This document shows, piece by piece, positions 1-17,130 of a stretch of DNA of 64,000 nt. Both the position numbers and the translations under genes were made by a program. A model generated the notes under the pieces. The model did not search any database and was not told the origin of the DNA. It worked only from the letters and a program-made list of their open reading frames with translations. The number at the start of each line of letters is the position of its first letter. Position 1 is the stretch's first letter. The stretch is taken from NCBI RefSeq assembly GCF_000001735.4, contig NC_003076.8, forward strand, positions 24,431,835 to 24,495,834, written 5' to 3'. Origin of the DNA: Arabidopsis thaliana (taxonomy: Eukaryota > Streptophyta > Magnoliopsida > Brassicales > Brassicaceae).

Positions 1-251
1 CTTATATTTGTCAATAAACTGTTATGTATATATCCATTATCCACTCTTTGTTTTTTTTTGTTTACTAGTGAAAAATAAGAATTTGAGGTTTCTTTTGATC
101 TGGAAATGTGCCATACAAATTGATGAGGCTTTCTATTTACTAAATGTGATGGCAAAAATGCAAATAAGGAAACTCTCACAAAGGCTTATCGATCTTGTGT
201 TCAACCTATTATTATTGGGTCTAAAAAGCACTTTGTTTCGTTGGTTTTCAG

Positions 252-1365
252 GCTGCAGATGCAGTTTTGAAGGCCATTGGGACTCGTTGGAAGGTACCAT
301 GGACTGTCGAGACCATTGTGCAGGTACCTACATCTTAATGTTACTTAACCTCTTTTGTATTACCGTATCATATTCATAACTTTTACACAAGAACATTATT
401 GAAACCTATATAGAAATTTTACGGGATTATCTGATAAGAGTGTATTATGGATATTGAGTCTGTGTAAGACGTAGTTTTTGAATGTATAGACATTTAAACG
501 TGGGCTAATATCCTTGACTTAGTAACTAGGGACTACAAGATAACATCAAGCTAATAGTATTATAGATGCTTTGGTTCATACAAAAGATGCAAAACAAACA
601 GTAATGAGAAATGAGTTATATACCAAAGCTTTCAGTTATTTCCTTGGTTAATCCTGCGATAATCTGCCATGCCCCTAACATACACTTTTTCAGGTAATGC
701 TTCTGTGGGTAGCCGCTTTCTGGTTCATTGGTTCATGGATGATCCCATTCATGGCTCATATATCAGGTTTCCACAAAGAATCCCTAACATTTAGAGGCCA
801 AGCTTTGTTCAGTCTGATAACCGATGTAACAGAAGGCCTAGCCGGGATTGCTATCCTCCACCGTTGCCTCTCCATGTTCCGTCCACTTGCAAGTGATTGG
901 TTCCGCTTTACCCTTAAAGGAAACTGGCAACTAGATGTTATCATAGGCTGTTTCATGTTCCCTTTCGTTAACCGGCTCTCCCAATTAAACCTAAACCTCT
1001 TGCCACTCCCACCAACCTCAAGTCCAGTCTCACTCTCAAGTGTCGAGCAGTCTATAATGGCTAGAGACCCTGTGGCAATGGCACTGTATGCAGTTGTAGT
1101 ATCAATTTGTGCACCGGTTTGGGAAGAGATAGTGTTCAGAGGGTTCTTGTTACCGTCTCTAACTAGGTACATGCCAGTTTGGTGTGCGATTCTTGTGAGT
1201 TCGATTGCATTTGCTTTGGCACATTTCAATGTGCAGAGGATGTTACCATTGGTGTTCCTTGGAGTGGTATTGGGTTTGATATTCGCAAGGTCAAGGAACT
1301 TGTTACCTTCAATGCTGTTGCATAGCTTGTGGAACGGCTTTGTATTCATGGAATTGATGCGATGA
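252..1365 (+). CDS. SCO4: CAAX amino-terminal protease family protein, SCO4-like (3-prime part only)
   Basis: The last two coding exons are visible, at 252-323 and 694-1365. They join in phase 0 and give the C-terminal 247 residues; earlier exons lie left of the window. The protein is polytopic and hydrophobic. It carries the CPBP/ABI protease motifs in order: WEEIVFRG (the EExxxR motif), FALAHFN (FxxxH) and LLHSLWNG (HxxxN). These Glu and His residues form the expected metal site of this intramembrane protease family. By sequence and synteny this is AT5G60750. I remember it as SNOWY COTYLEDON 4, a plastid membrane protein needed for normal cotyledon chloroplasts. The family assignment rests on visible motifs. 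The plastid role is from memory, and the targeting peptide is not in the window. Confidence 0.88.
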
Positions 1366-3877
1366 TGACTATCTTTTGTAGGTGTCTTGTTTCTTATTCT
1401 TCTTGTAATTGATTCAAAGTATGATGTTAGCTTTTATTTTTTTATAATAAATGGACAGTTCAATTGTACAAAGATAAAACCAAAAAAGGTCAAAAAGAAA
1501 TTCTAATTTTACAACTTCAGAAAGTTGAATATGATTGGTCCAAAAATAAAATAAAGCCGGTTATACTTTGATTCGTCTTTTCAAAATTCTTTTTCAAGCT
1601 TTTTCTATCGATTGGACTAAGCTTATATCTTGAATTCTTGATGGATATGGAGGAAATGATACGAAACGACATCAACACACACATGTATAAACAAGAAGTG
1701 CATGTCAATAAAGTTATATGACTTTCTCAATTAAGGTGGTAATATGAATTATCCGGCCCTTGAGCTCAATTAAGGCCAACAAATTCTTCTTCGACCTCTA
1801 ATTCAGTTTGCTAATACTGACAAACTCAAATCCATATCACTGTTAACTTTTTACTAAGATTTTTCCACTTATCGTTAAAGGTTGAGATATTTAAATATCT
1901 TTCTTCCTCTTTCCTACAGATAAATTCGATTAGTATTTATATAAATATATCAGGTTACACAATACACATGTTCAGGAGCTTATATTATTCTTTATACAGC
2001 CTTTTAATCCTTTTGTTAACAACTTTTTGTTTCGTAGTGAAAGATTTAAATAACTTGGTCTTCCCAATTGTTCCGAGTCTATATATTAAGTTTTGGTTAA
2101 CCTTTAAGTACACTATAGAAATCACTTTTGGCTGCTATTTATTTGCATATTTCTTCTATCCAATAAGTAAACATATTTTAAAAATCTAGAGAGACTCGAG
2201 CCTCGAACATCGATTTCCTCAGGATCACCGGGAATGTCTAATTCTGTTAGCCGAAGTCATCGCCGTCAAATCAGACATATTAATGGTCAACATATATTAC
2301 TTGGTCAAACCTTCCATTCATGTGTAATATATGGTTACATGCACATGTTGGTTGGTTAGCTAAAATGCCCACTCACATATAAATATTGCAAGTCGTATAA
2401 ATAATCTAGGATCAAGATTGTGGTCCTTTCTTTATTTAATCTCATAAAGTTTCCTAGATCGATTTCTAGATAGTGACCAAATATATAAGATAAGTTGATT
2501 GATTGTATTCTTACTTGGCTGCTTGTGAATGTACATCAAACTGAAATATTTTCATATATATCGAATCATGCATTTTTAATAATTTAAAGAGAGTTAGGTT
2601 ATAGATCTCATGATATATTGGAGAATCGCTTATAATATATAACATATAAAGCTAAAGACTAGGGTTATTAACTTATTATCACTTTTTGGTTACTATCAAA
2701 ACTGAAATCATATAAGACATGCAAATGACTGTTTATTGAAATGCAGTTTGTTTTGTTCAAATAAAATTACATTATGACAAATGATATGTTAATGTATAGT
2801 TTTTTTTTCCTTTTTGGTTCAAAAATATGTATTTTGTGGATTTGAACATGGGTGGTAGTGGTAGCACAATAACAATATTACCACAAACCATTGGTTTAGA
2901 AGACCTTTTGCAGTCTCTCATTGGGATGATTTGGCATCTTCTTTTAATTATTTATTTACGATCGACTATAAAGAGATTGGTTGTTTTTAAAAAAAAATTA
3001 GATTGGTTGTTAATGCTTTGGTTTTGCGAAAAGATGTGATTGCCTCTTTGGCACTAGGCTGTTGAAACATATAAATTTATTTGAACTTTTTTAAAAGGAA
3101 AAATTCAGCAGAGAAAAATAAAATAGAAAAGATGAAGATCAAGTCAAAGTGAAAATGAAGATAAAGTCCGTGAAGCAGTCTTCGTAAATTAATCACTCTT
3201 ATATGTGTAATTTGCGTGTCTATATAACATAAGACACATATATTGACGGACTGAAAATATTTATCGGCTAACTTCATTACAATTTAGAAAACTGCATTTC
3301 AATCTAAGAATACTAAGAAGATTATTCATATATATTCTCGGAGTTGTGCTACCAATTTCTTTACTATCTTATGGAACCCAAGTCAGCTAGAGGTTAGCCG
3401 GTTATGAAATATCATATCTTTAGTATCTCTAACAATTTGGCATTAATCCCTTTTTTATATATCTCTAGTAAAAAAAGCAGCCAATTTGAGTATTTAATTT
3501 TATGGTGGGCGTAACAATCAAAGAAGAATCTAGTTGGCCATTAGCAACCAAACCAGGAAAAATAAAAAAGAATTTCAGTTGTTTCATAGTAATATGATCT
3601 GTTTATATGCATGCTAACAATAAAAACTTGACATGTTGTAGTATTTAAAGTCACTGAAACTACCTAACGCTTTTTAAAGTCATTTTCAATTTTATGTTCC
3701 AACATGCAAAATAATACAGACTTTCTGTTTTGCGCATGTTTTTGAACTTGAAACTTAGTGGTAGGGTCTCCCCAAGAACCAGTTACACTGTTACAGGCAT
3801 ATAAGCGTATAATTAATTAATATATTTAAATGTTCAAAACAAATTGAAATCAAAAGTTCTTTTCATATATATATATA
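1366..3877. other. Intergenic region, no supported gene
   Basis: AT-rich spacer after the SCO4-like gene. The first few hundred bases probably include its 3-prime UTR. A 73-codon hydrophobic frame at 1968-2189 (plus) has no recognisable family, no clear promoter and no partner exon, so I do not call it a gene. No RNA gene or ordered repeat was seen. Confidence 0.5.
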
Positions 3878-4773
3878 CTAGATAAGGTCCGCCTATTTAG
3901 GCGGGTGTACCCGAAATTTTCAAATATTCGAACGGGTCTAAACTTCAAAATCTGAAAAACTCGAACCCAAACCCGAAGAGGTATCCAAACATATTTCAAA
4001 TATAAGTATATATTAGTTATATTTATACTTATATATAGAAAATATTAGGATTTTTTGGATATTTTAGTTATTTTTGTGTATTTTTAGATATATTCAAGCA
4101 AAACTACTCGTGTTGTTTTGGGAATTTTTGAAATTTTAAGTAATTTAATAGATTTGCACACAAAATTTGATATTTCAATATATAAATAAACTCGAACCCG
4201 AACCCAAACCCAAACCGAACCCGACCCAAAATCTTAAATTACCCGAACGGGTCCTAAACTTCTAAACCCGAAAACCCGAACCCAAAATACTCGATCCGAA
4301 TACCTAAACGCCTAGGGCTAATAATGAATAAAAAAAAAGAAATCCACAAAAATATTTAGAAACCAAACATTGTTGAAAATATATTTTCTATATATGCCGT
4401 AATCTCGTAAGTTAATTTTACATCATGCAAATTAATATTAAATGAGTTAAAATTAATAAATGAAAATAATTGAAAAGTTAAATCCTATAAACTAAGCTAT
4501 TTTTCTCAAAATGTTCTATTTTCACTTATGATTACATGAGTTAAAGACAAATTTGTTAATTTTCTTTTTGTTGAATAAATGTTAATTGTTTATAAATATA
4601 TAGACATATAAATTAGTATATGTAAATTTGTTTACTTTTTAAGATTTTCTATTTTTTAGAGAATAAAATAAATAAATTTTGAATGACACATGTAAACATC
4701 TAATCGTTTGACTTGACACGTGGTACAATCCTTTGAGTTAGCAACTTTGAAAACCATACTTTATATAATAAGA
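3878..4773 (-). mobile_element. Non-autonomous Helitron (ATREP-like)
   Basis: On the minus strand the element begins with TC (TCTTATTATATAAAG) at 4773 and ends with CTAG at 3881-3878. Seven bases before the CTAG lies a 16-base palindrome (3889-3904) with 7-base arms and a 2-base loop. It sits between A (minus strand, 4774) and T (3877), the A|T target Helitrons use. These are the classic Helitron marks: 5-prime TC, subterminal hairpin, 3-prime CTRR and no target duplication. The 896-base interior is AT-rich, with repeated pieces such as CCCGAACCC. It has no Rep/helicase coding, so it must have moved in trans. Confidence 0.75.
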
Positions 4774-6630
4774 TATTTATTTTTCCACAAGTTCTTTTCT
4801 TATAATGAACTGGACTATAATATAAATTTGAAACAATATGTTCTTTATTTGTGGGCAAAACTAAAACGGTAAAACCTATGAAGCCGTTTATTTTAGAAAA
4901 AAATTGACAGGGTCCTCCACTGATGGCTGTTGGTAACACATTCATGGTTCATGGATGTAACGTTTGTCCTCTGACCCAAGTCATGGCCTCTCCCCTTTCT
5001 TGTCCTTTTCGGTCTTTTTCTTTCCTTTTCACACAGTCAGCTTTATCCTTGTCCTCACTTTACATTTACAACTTTACCCTCGTCTTGATTCTCGTCTAAA
5101 CGGGTCCACAGGATGGACTTTTAAAGCGAACAAGAAGGCCCATGAAACTTTTTGCTTCGTTTTCCCTAAAACACCCTATAATCTTAGACCTACAACAAGT
5201 TATACACGTAATTAACGGCGGAGATTAGGGTCAATTTCGTCATTTACATAAATAATTATTGTCCCAGGAAGACTTATAAAAAGTCAAGACAGTTAAGTTT
5301 TGATTACTATATGATTATATGAATCATATGGCTGAATATTCAGTTAAGTTCGTTTTCAAAATACACATATAGTTATAAAAGGAGTTGTTTTATGTAAAAA
5401 TATAAAGCCTTTTGTTTTATGAAATGTATAAATTTGCAGTGTACCATTTTTAAATTGTTTCTGTCATTTATGTTTACGAAATTAGAAATATAAAGTTTTT
5501 TGGTTAGGCAATGATAAGACAAATCAACTTTCATTAGTGTTAACTGATTTAACGATTTCGTTATCTAAACATTTTTTAGATTGAAGAGTGTTTTGTGGAT
5601 CATCTTATAATCAGTTTCTTTCTGTATTTAATCACATAATATGTGGGTCATCTTTCTGTCAAGTGTCAATGTGGTTTCATATTTTTTAAGGAAAATCTTG
5701 ATTTGAGAATGAGTAAAAATATCTTACGAAACCTACCATTTTAACGAAGCATTTAATGTGTTAGCCGAAAAAGTTGCTCAAATTGAGGTCTTATCGTATC
5801 TATGATCCGTTCATTTGTGAACAAAAAATGCTTGTACACAACAAACTGAGATCCTAGATATATAATGAAGACATACTTTTTCTCCTAAGAAATAGATCCT
5901 AATTAAATGTTGACAAAAGACCGGATCAATGGGGTCGGCGAAATACTTGGTTATAAAAAAAATTAAAAAATAATACTACTAACACAAATTTTAACTATAC
6001 AAACAGAGAAATAAATATTTATCAAAAGTCAACTAAAAATAAAAAATCCTAGGATATAACCCCTACATTTTGATTCAATACGTATTTAATTTAAGGTGGA
6101 TATATATACTTTTATCTATTTAAACCAGATATAATCGAATGAAATAAAGAGCTAACCGGATGTCTGAATATATCTTAAAGGGAGTAATTTGATTAATTAA
6201 AAAGTTATGCGTAACAATTTTAATGAAAAGAAAAATACATGTTGAAGAACTCAAAATAGACCAAAATACACACACAAAAAAAGTTTTGTTTTTTAATATC
6301 CTCCAGGAAGGAAACGAGAGAGGAAGGTGGGGCTTTAAAGAGAGACCCGTGGAGGCTCTACTGAAGCGATGCGTGGAACAAAGCTGACACAAAATGGCCA
6401 CACCAACTTCTCCTTCTCCTTCTCCTTCTTCTTCTTATAACAACAAGTGATACATTCTCAATCTCTGATTCTTCTGATTCTCAAAACCCTAATTTCCACA
6501 CGCTTTCTATCATTTCCACCCAAAAGGTAACGCGCTTTTTATTTCCTTTCCTGCATTCATAAATTTGTCTCCTGCATGTTGAAAAAAAAAAATTTACATC
6601 GAGATTCGTTTTTATTTTTTAGAGAGAGAT
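4774..6630. other. Intergenic region and 5-prime leader of the 2-PGK-like gene
   Basis: AT-rich spacer with no convincing gene. The final 250 bases look like promoter and leader of the next gene: a CTT-rich pyrimidine run at about 6407-6438, then an AAAACCCTAA telo-box-like site near 6483-6492. An 83-codon frame at 4964-5215 is low-complexity and unsupported. Confidence 0.5.
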
Positions 6631-9600
6631 ATGACGGAGACGACGAAGGTGATGTACATAGTGGTGGTCGATGGAACGGATACGGCGGAGACGGTGGAAG
6701 AAGACGGGACCGGGACTTGGAAAGATTCGTTTAGGTATACACGTCCTGTTTTGCAGAGTACTCTTCAGCTTATGGGATGCAAAGCCCGTCACGCCTTCAA
6801 GGTGATCCTCGATTTTACACTTTCGAACCAAAAAAACTTTTTTTTTGTTAAATTGTTTTCACATCGCTTTCATTGAATTACGATTTTTTATCATTAAGAA
6901 CTTGTATTCTTGTCGTTTATTAGTTTGGGATTATTTTCGTGTTTTTTTTTTTTTTTTTTAAAGTAACGAACTGGCTTTTTTTTGGGATTCTGGAACAGTG
7001 ATGTGTCTGGAATTGAATAGAACTAAGCACTTTGGTCTTAATCTCGTTATTTGGCATTATTCTGTCGACCGACATGGTCTATTCTCAATTATTGTCTTGT
7101 AATTTGGAGAATAATTGTCAAGAATCAGGATCCAGTAAAGTATGAATTTTTAATCAGGGTGTTCACTTTTCTAGTTTGGAATTTCATGGCTGTTACTTTT
7201 GTGTGTTTAAGAATCAGGATACAGTAAAGTATGAGCTTAAGTTTCGTTGTGCTCTTACTTTGTGTGTTTCAATGTTGTCATTAATGAGCTTGCTTGGTAT
7301 CCTTTAAAGGTTATGCTTTTGTTTGAAACTAAAGACAAAGCTTCTTGATTTATGGTGGTTCTGATTCATGCCTTGTTGATTTTGATTGATCCTGAAGTTC
7401 TGTTTTTTGTTTGTTTGTTTGGGTTGTGGACAGATTAGCCGCAGGGTGTTTGAGTTAATAAGAAGTGAGGGATCTTTAATCCTTTCTCCCTCGCTTTCGC
7501 CCTCGCATAGTAAAGAATCTGAATTTCAGAAGACAGGTGATGCTTCAGCTTGTGCTAATGTAGAAAAGGCTAACAAAGTTAACAGTTTGGCTACTGATGA
7601 TGTTGATAAGAGTAAAAGTAAGCCGTTTGAGGTGTACAAAAGGCGAACAACCGTTGTTGTTTCTCGTGAAATATTTGTAAACGTTGTCTGTGATGCCCTG
7701 GCTGAGTACAAGTATGTGGGTCATGACCAAAGGGCAGACTTGATTCTGTCGTGCAGGTAAATTGCTTACCTTTATGAACATATATGTTGCTTTACTAATA
7801 ATAAATTCTCTAAACTTTATAGCCATTATGGGTATATATATATGATAGGAACTGTAGTCAGATTTTATTATACTGAATTGTCATTAGAAATGATGTGAAC
7901 TTAATGTTGTTTGACCTCTGTTATGTGTTTCGCTTCATCCTTTCTTGCATTATTTAATGCTTCATTACATTAGTCATGCCATTTATGGCTGTAACTAGAA
8001 TCAATGCATTTGATCTTCTTTCACTTCACACATCATCTAAACATTCTTATCATTTTCTACAGAATCCGAGAAAGGAAAGAATCTGTGACTGTTCTACTGT
8101 GCGGTACTAGTGGCTGTGGCAAATCTACACTCTCCGCACTTCTGGTATTTTTCATCACATGTATTATAATCGTTTTAGATTGACATAAGATGATGCTTCA
8201 CTGTTTTGTTTTGTTATATTCAATATTTGGTTAGGTACTGTTTCACTTCTTTTTTCCACAGGCTTTACAATACTGGATTCTGTTTTCCTTACAGGGAAGT
8301 AGGCTTGGGATTACAACGGTGGTCTCAACCGACTCAATCCGTCACATGATGAGGAGTTTCGTTGATGAAAAGCAGAATCCTTTGCTATGGGCTTCAACAT
8401 ACCATGCTGGAGAGTACCTTGACCCTGTGGCAGTTGCTGAGTCAAAAGCCAGAAGAAGAAGAGCCAAAAAAATGGATAGTATTGAGGACGAAAAAGCGAA
8501 AGCCTCTGAAGGTGGGAAGGCTAAGAATACTCAACAGACTGATGTTGGATCAACAAAAAACACCCCTGTATTGTTAAGTCCCAAGCAAATGGCTGTAGAA
8601 GGATTTAAGGCTCAAAGTGAAATGGTTATTGACAATCTCGATAGGCTCATTACCGCATGGGAAGAAAGGAAAGAGTCTGTTATTGTTGAAGGTGTCCATT
8701 TAAGCCTCAACTTTGTGGTAAGACTCAATTTGTTCTCTTTAACACATTTCATTTTGAAAGTTGTAATTCTAACTTCTAACTTGTTTTCAGATGGGACTGA
8801 TGAAAAAGCATCCTTCTATAGTTCCTTTCATGGTATACATCGCAAACGAGGAGAAACATTTGGAACGATTTGCAGTTAGAGCTAAGTACATGACCCTGGA
8901 CCCAGAGAAAAACAAGTATGTAAAATATATACGTAACATCAGAACAATACAGGATTACTTGTGTAAACGAGCTGACAAACATCTCGTCCCCAAGATAAAC
9001 AATACCAATGTCGACAAGAGTGTGGCTGCGATCCACGCTACAGTCTTCAGTTGCCTGCGTAGGCGAGAAGCAGGAGAGCATCTCTATGATGCTACTACAA
9101 ATACTGTCTCAGTGATTGACGATGAGTATAGAAACCAGTGTACAGCTAATTCATTGAGCTCCAAAGGAATGTTTCAGCTGATCCAAAGAAAAGGTTCTTC
9201 TAGGCATCTTATGGCTCTTCTCAATACTGATGGCACTTTCGCAAGAACTTGGCCCGTTACTGGTAAGGTCGATGAGAGTGGAAAGCCAGTCTTTTGTAAT
9301 GAGATGATTGAAGAAAATGGAATGGAGCACCCGGTCTATGGATACCTACAGAAAGCTGAACCGGTGAATCTTCAGTTTGGTCTATTTGGGATCAGTGCTT
9401 GGCCTAGTGATGGAGCCACTAGCCGCGCTGGGAGTGTAGATGACTGTAAAGCTGACATGGCTGAAACCAGCAGTCGGTATTACTCTTCTTGCTGCAGCTC
9501 GCCTAGGATGTCTGAAGGAACTTCTAAAGAGGTACTCTACAACTATTTTCTCTGATGTGATTTGTATGTGGAAGGTTGTTTGATGATTCTGTATCTTCTC

Positions 9601-10170
9601 TGTTAACAGCTTAAGGAGGATCAGTCAGTCCATGGGAGCGATGAAGAAGTCGAGGATGATCCTCCCGAGCCAGATACAGATTTTAGCGATGACGATAACA
9701 AGCGAGACCATGACGAGGTAAAATCTTCTTAATGATCTTTCTACTCATTTATGTGTTCATATGCAATGAAGTGGTAACCATGAGGCCTTGTACATCTGCA
9801 GGTGGGTTCGGTTGATGAGCAATCAACAAAGTCAGATGAGGAGTACGATGATCTTGCTATGGAAGACAAAAGCTACTGGACAGATGAAGAGGAAGAGTCA
9901 CGAGATACGATTGCAATAATGTCTGAAAAAAACAACAAGCAAGCAACAAAAGAAGACAAGTACATACAGAACTTAGACCTTTTTCTACGGACCGCAAACC
10001 AGCAGCTTGTCGAGCCACTTCAGCTATGTGCATCACTGCTCACATGCGAGAATGGGAACACAAGACTCTGGTTGGGTAAAGAAAAGATGAGGAAACGTTC
10101 TTTAAGCATCTCGGCCATTGGCAAACATGGGTCGGGTTTGGGTGATGCGATTCTCTTGGGTGCCCCATGA
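6631..10170 (+). CDS. 2-phosphoglycerate kinase-like P-loop protein (LPA1 homologue)
   Basis: Seven coding exons: 6631-6801, 7434-7756, 8063-8144, 8295-8717, 8791-9531, 9610-9717 and 9802-10170. They join in frame to 738 residues. The Walker A motif GTSGCGKST is at about residues 179-187, followed by a kinase-like core ([14 protein letters not shown]). A long C-terminal part ends in acidic Asp/Glu-rich segments. This matches AT5G60760, a homologue of rice LPA1, which resembles archaeal 2-phosphoglycerate kinase. From memory, loss of such genes lowers seed phytate in rice and Arabidopsis; the true substrate is not settled. The start at 6631 is the first ATG of the open exon and directly follows the leader. 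P-loop assignment is firm; the metabolic role is family knowledge. Confidence 0.9.
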
Positions 10171-11639
10171 GGCCATGATCTTTTACTTTAGTTTGATATT
10201 TCTCTGGTGTAGTCTTTTTTTTATTTCTTGATAAAGTATTCTGGTTCTGGTCTTTAGTTTAAGTTTTCTGTGTGTGTATGTGTGACTGTGTGAATAGTCT
10301 TAACTTGCACAAATTTGGGGGTTTATAAAGTGCTTCGTTTTCTTTTCTTTTTTGATTTAAGGCTTTTCTTTTCTTCGACCTCAAATGTAAATACTTCAAT
10401 ATTAACATCTAAGACTCCAGTTTAAATTTCTATATAATTGAGCGTTTGCAAACAAATATAATATTAGAGTTAATCTGATTCATGTCACTTTCTTAAGGTT
10501 GGTTCTATTTTTCATTCTTTTTTTTAACGTTTTAAGTGAAAAACAGTAAATTAATTCTATAATTGATTTATAGTACTATATAATAGTTTAAAACTTTCAA
10601 CTTAAGATGGACTCGATGATAAAATAATATAATTAAGATGACATCATCGAATTTAGTTCAATAATCTATTGGAATCCAGAGAATCTGGCTTGGAATCGTT
10701 GGGCCACTACTTTAGTCTTATAGACACGTACGATTCACATTTTGGTACATATACAATCATAAAATTATTTGTGAGCGCCTGTAAATCTGCTGGCATCGTA
10801 ACTAGCATGTTGCTAACTATAGTTGACAATCCTAAGATTCTTTTTATAGTTTTTGGCTTCTTCGTTTCTTCAGAAATTACTTTCAAATGATCGTCAAAAC
10901 TCATCATTCCACAATATGTACATACGAAATAAGTTATGGAATAGATATTTATCTTAATGAAGATTTCTCTTTTAAAAAAAAAACTAAAGCACAAAAGTGC
11001 TAACTAGAAAAAAGTTCTCGTTCACAAAACATAAAAGTCATTAACTCATTACGAATTAAGAATAATGGACTTAATATAATGTTAAAGGTAAACAAGATCA
11101 AACAATAGCACTGTTGCACGTTTCCTCTGGAGTTTCTTAAGGACAAAAAAGGTTTTTATTTGTGAAGGTACAACTGTTATTGCTGTTACAATCTTCCTAA
11201 GCATAATTAGGGATCTGATTACATCATCACAACTTTAGTTTAATAAGTGAAAATCTATATATTATTTTGTTTATTTCAATAACATTCTATTATATTAACA
11301 AAAAAAAAAAAAAAATCAAATGGAACCTTTGAATCCATGCAAAGACATAGTCACATAGAGAGAGAGAGGACCCACCGGACTCGTTCACATGTATGAATAT
11401 GGATTGATTTTTATTTCTCTTTTTAAAAAAAAATATGGATCGATTATTGCATCCCATCATGTGGAAATAGCTCATTACCAAGAAAAAAAAAATTACAATG
11501 AAATTTTCTTAGATTAATCTCCGAAGTCTGTAGTAGTTAAGCTTACAAACTTCAAGGAAAATCACCTAATAAAAATTCGTGGATTTATTCCATGAGTATG
11601 GAGCTATAATTATAAACTTATTAAATAGAGAATAGACTT

Positions 11640-11760
11640 GATAACTCGCAGTTGATAATGCCTCATGGTACAATCTCTGAAAACATCGATCGAGGTTCGA
11701 AATACCACCACAGCAACGCAAAAAGCGTTGGCAAAATGCCAAAATCTCATGATTCTTTGG
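11640..11760 (+). mobile_element. Possible tRNA-derived SINE fragment
   Basis: A tRNA-like internal promoter is visible. An A-box-like CGCAGTTGATAATG sits at 11647-11660 and a B-box-like GGTTCGAAATACC at 11694-11706, with tRNA-like spacing of about 45 bases. No cloverleaf with a paired acceptor stem can be built, so it is not a tRNA gene. It fits plant SINEs of the Rath type. Ends are approximate; no clean A-tail or target duplication was found. Confidence 0.45.
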
Positions 11761-12484
11761 ATTTAATTACTTCACCCAAGTTTAACGATTTTTATCGTTA
11801 ATTTTCTTTAGGTAATGCTCTTTTGTAATATCTTTACATTTCATTTTCATGATACTAACATTCATAGCAAAACAAAATTATATATTAAATAATGATTTTA
11901 AGAAGTAAACATGATTTTTTTTTTCTGTAACTGTAAGACTATGTTATTTATTTTTTATCTGAGAAAAAAAAACTTAGAAAGAAAAGGAATCATATAGAAA
12001 AGAGATTACATCATGCGCTGCGACATATAAAGTTTCAAATTATACCGCCGATCTTTATTATATTGATAGTAAACTCTATGAGGATTTGCTGTATTAGACA
12101 TGAAAAGAAATCGTTGTAAACAGAACCAGAAAGTAGTTTCTCGTTTGAGAAAAAAAAAAAAAAAAAAAACTTCCTAGATATATGGACAGTTTAGTAATAT
12201 TATATTGTTGATAAATACTAAATTGGAATATAAGTGAAAGTGAACCTTTGGGACGTATGACCAGGCTAAATTCTCGTGTTTGCATGCTCGCGGCGAAAGT
12301 GAATATTCCATACTATTAATATAAAGACACAACTTGTATAATTGTAATCAATCTCACATAAACAACTTTGAATCATTAATTATCGTTAAGAACTATACTA
12401 TTATAGTATCATTTACGTAAAACGAATCCCACTTATAGCCTTTTCGAATCTCCATCGGCTCTTACGAAGTCAACTTTCGTATCT

Positions 12485-12492
12485 CTATATAA
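12485..12492 (+). promoter_or_regulatory. TATA box of NRT2.4
   Basis: TATATAAA lies 70 bases before the NRT2.4 start codon, at the usual distance for a short plant leader. Confidence 0.65.
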
Positions 12493-12546
12493 AACCATTC
12501 TTCTCCTTCTTGTTCCCTAAACCAAGACCACAAGAAAAAAACATAA

Positions 12547-15192
<2,646 letters not shown>

Positions 15193-17130
15193 GAGTTTTT
15201 AAATGTACATGTTGTATCAGTTTCTATATATTTCTCCAAATGTGTAATTAGTTGATCGAATTGCATGCTTTAATTTCTTTTAAAGGATATGCTACTCTTC
15301 ATGTAATTTCGTAACAATTATATTGTTTTTTTAAATTTCGTATTTATTTTCAGTATCACGTCGATTAATTTGTTTGAACTATAACCTCAATGTGACAAAG
15401 TGTGGTCTATATCAGTCTTTGTTTATAATCTTCGTTTTCCTAGTTTTAATGTACCATAATCAAAGTTCGAAATAGCCCATCGAGCCAAATTAGATCACTT
15501 CTCTAGATCATGTGGCATTTTTTGTTTTAGTAAAACTCTATGTTCAAAAAATGATACGGTCTGAGTGATATAGACTTTTCAGAAAGCCCATTTATCCCAA
15601 TTAGATTTCAATTTCTTTCTCAGAATTTGATCAACATATTAGCCCATTATGATTTGTTTTACTTTTCTTAAAACTTGGTTTTACTTTTGTAGTTTTGTTG
15701 CGGCGATTCCTTCTAACCGGATAATCTCATAACTAGTATGAAACTTTATGAGTCAACTTTTGATTGAGCAACAAAGTTATGTCATATTGGATTGTTATCA
15801 TTTTAGTTTTTGTTCTATATCTGTGGAGTTTTCAGTTATGGGTCGAATGCCGAAAATGAATACTAGGCAAAACTTTTTATTGTAAACCAACTTTTTGTCT
15901 TATCCGAAACTTTCTGATTAGTAAACACACATTTTTAACTAGTACTCACAGACGAGAACAAGATATGTAGATGACGTGTGTGTTAAAATTCAATGGTTTG
16001 AATGATGAGAATTAAGTCAGAGAGGAGACGTACCGTACATCTTCCGCATCCTAAGGACAGAACCCAATGCTGTGATCTGTACGGTTATAAAATAGGAGTA
16101 CTACTTTAACAGATAAGTCAATTAAGTTATCGTTAATATATTTATTATTTAAGCAAGTCAATAATTAGCACCTATCATAAATTTTTATATGAGCACGATA
16201 AGCATCAACCACTTTATTGGTGAATAATCCCACGTTGTTTCGTGAAAATTGCCGTCATTGGAGCGCGACTATTACATTATACAACTAAAACTTTCTGAAA
16301 ATTTACAAAAAGGAGTCATAATTATTCACGCTGAATAAAAAGTAAATCTGTTTTTAACCTACAACTTTTGACTCCAATCTATTCACACCGTTTACTTTTC
16401 AATTAATCCACTTGAAGGTATATACTAGTGATGTTCACTTCAAAAGCCCGTATCTACGAAATCCAAACCAAATTGAAAAATCCAATCTAAAAACTTATCT
16501 GAATCTTTTTATCTGTCGAATTCGTTGTAATTTTCCCTATATCAAACAAATTACAACCTGAACCGGGCGAACAAAAAAGGAAAAGACAAAAACTGAAATA
16601 TTTTTTTTGTATAGCTTTTTGCTAGTGCTAACGTTAAGAAATTCTCAACATTGTTTGTTTTGTCTGTTAAAGTTTTTTTTATATACAAGGAGTTCCACTA
16701 AATAGTATTATGAATAATAGATAATTAAGTTTTAATTATGGTAATTTGATGAAGAACTAGACTCTATTTGCATTGTAGTTTTACGTATACATGAAAAGTA
16801 GAAGTCTACCAAGTTGAGCAATAAACATTCTATAAACTTGAGAAGTCAATGAGCCAATAACTCCTGTAATGAAAAATAGTTAGAGACAATTTTTTTTGTT
16901 TGACCTTTCCACAATTTTCGATTCTTAACCTATAAACATTGGACTTTTTTAGTTGCCTTCCCCTACATGTAAAAACAATATATATATACATTTTTGCAGC
17001 CATTTTGTGAAATAAATTCTAGAGTTGGAACTTATTTACAATGGCTGCCACTGGATTTTAATGTTTGTTTTTGATAATTAGAAAAAAAATCTTCAAATTA
17101 AATATTTGACATTTAACAATCTTCCCTAAA

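Noticed and set aside
756..1349. 197-codon minus-strand frame opposite the SCO4-like last exon
   Set aside because: It is the antisense shadow of a coding exon with clear protease motifs; no family or splice signals of its own.
1968..2189. Hydrophobic 73-codon frame
   Set aside because: AT-rich, Leu/Phe/Tyr-rich by composition; no promoter, no partner exon, no recognisable family.
4964..5215. 83-codon frame before the 2-PGK-like gene
   Set aside because: Low-complexity Phe/Ser composition from pyrimidine-rich DNA; no gene signals.
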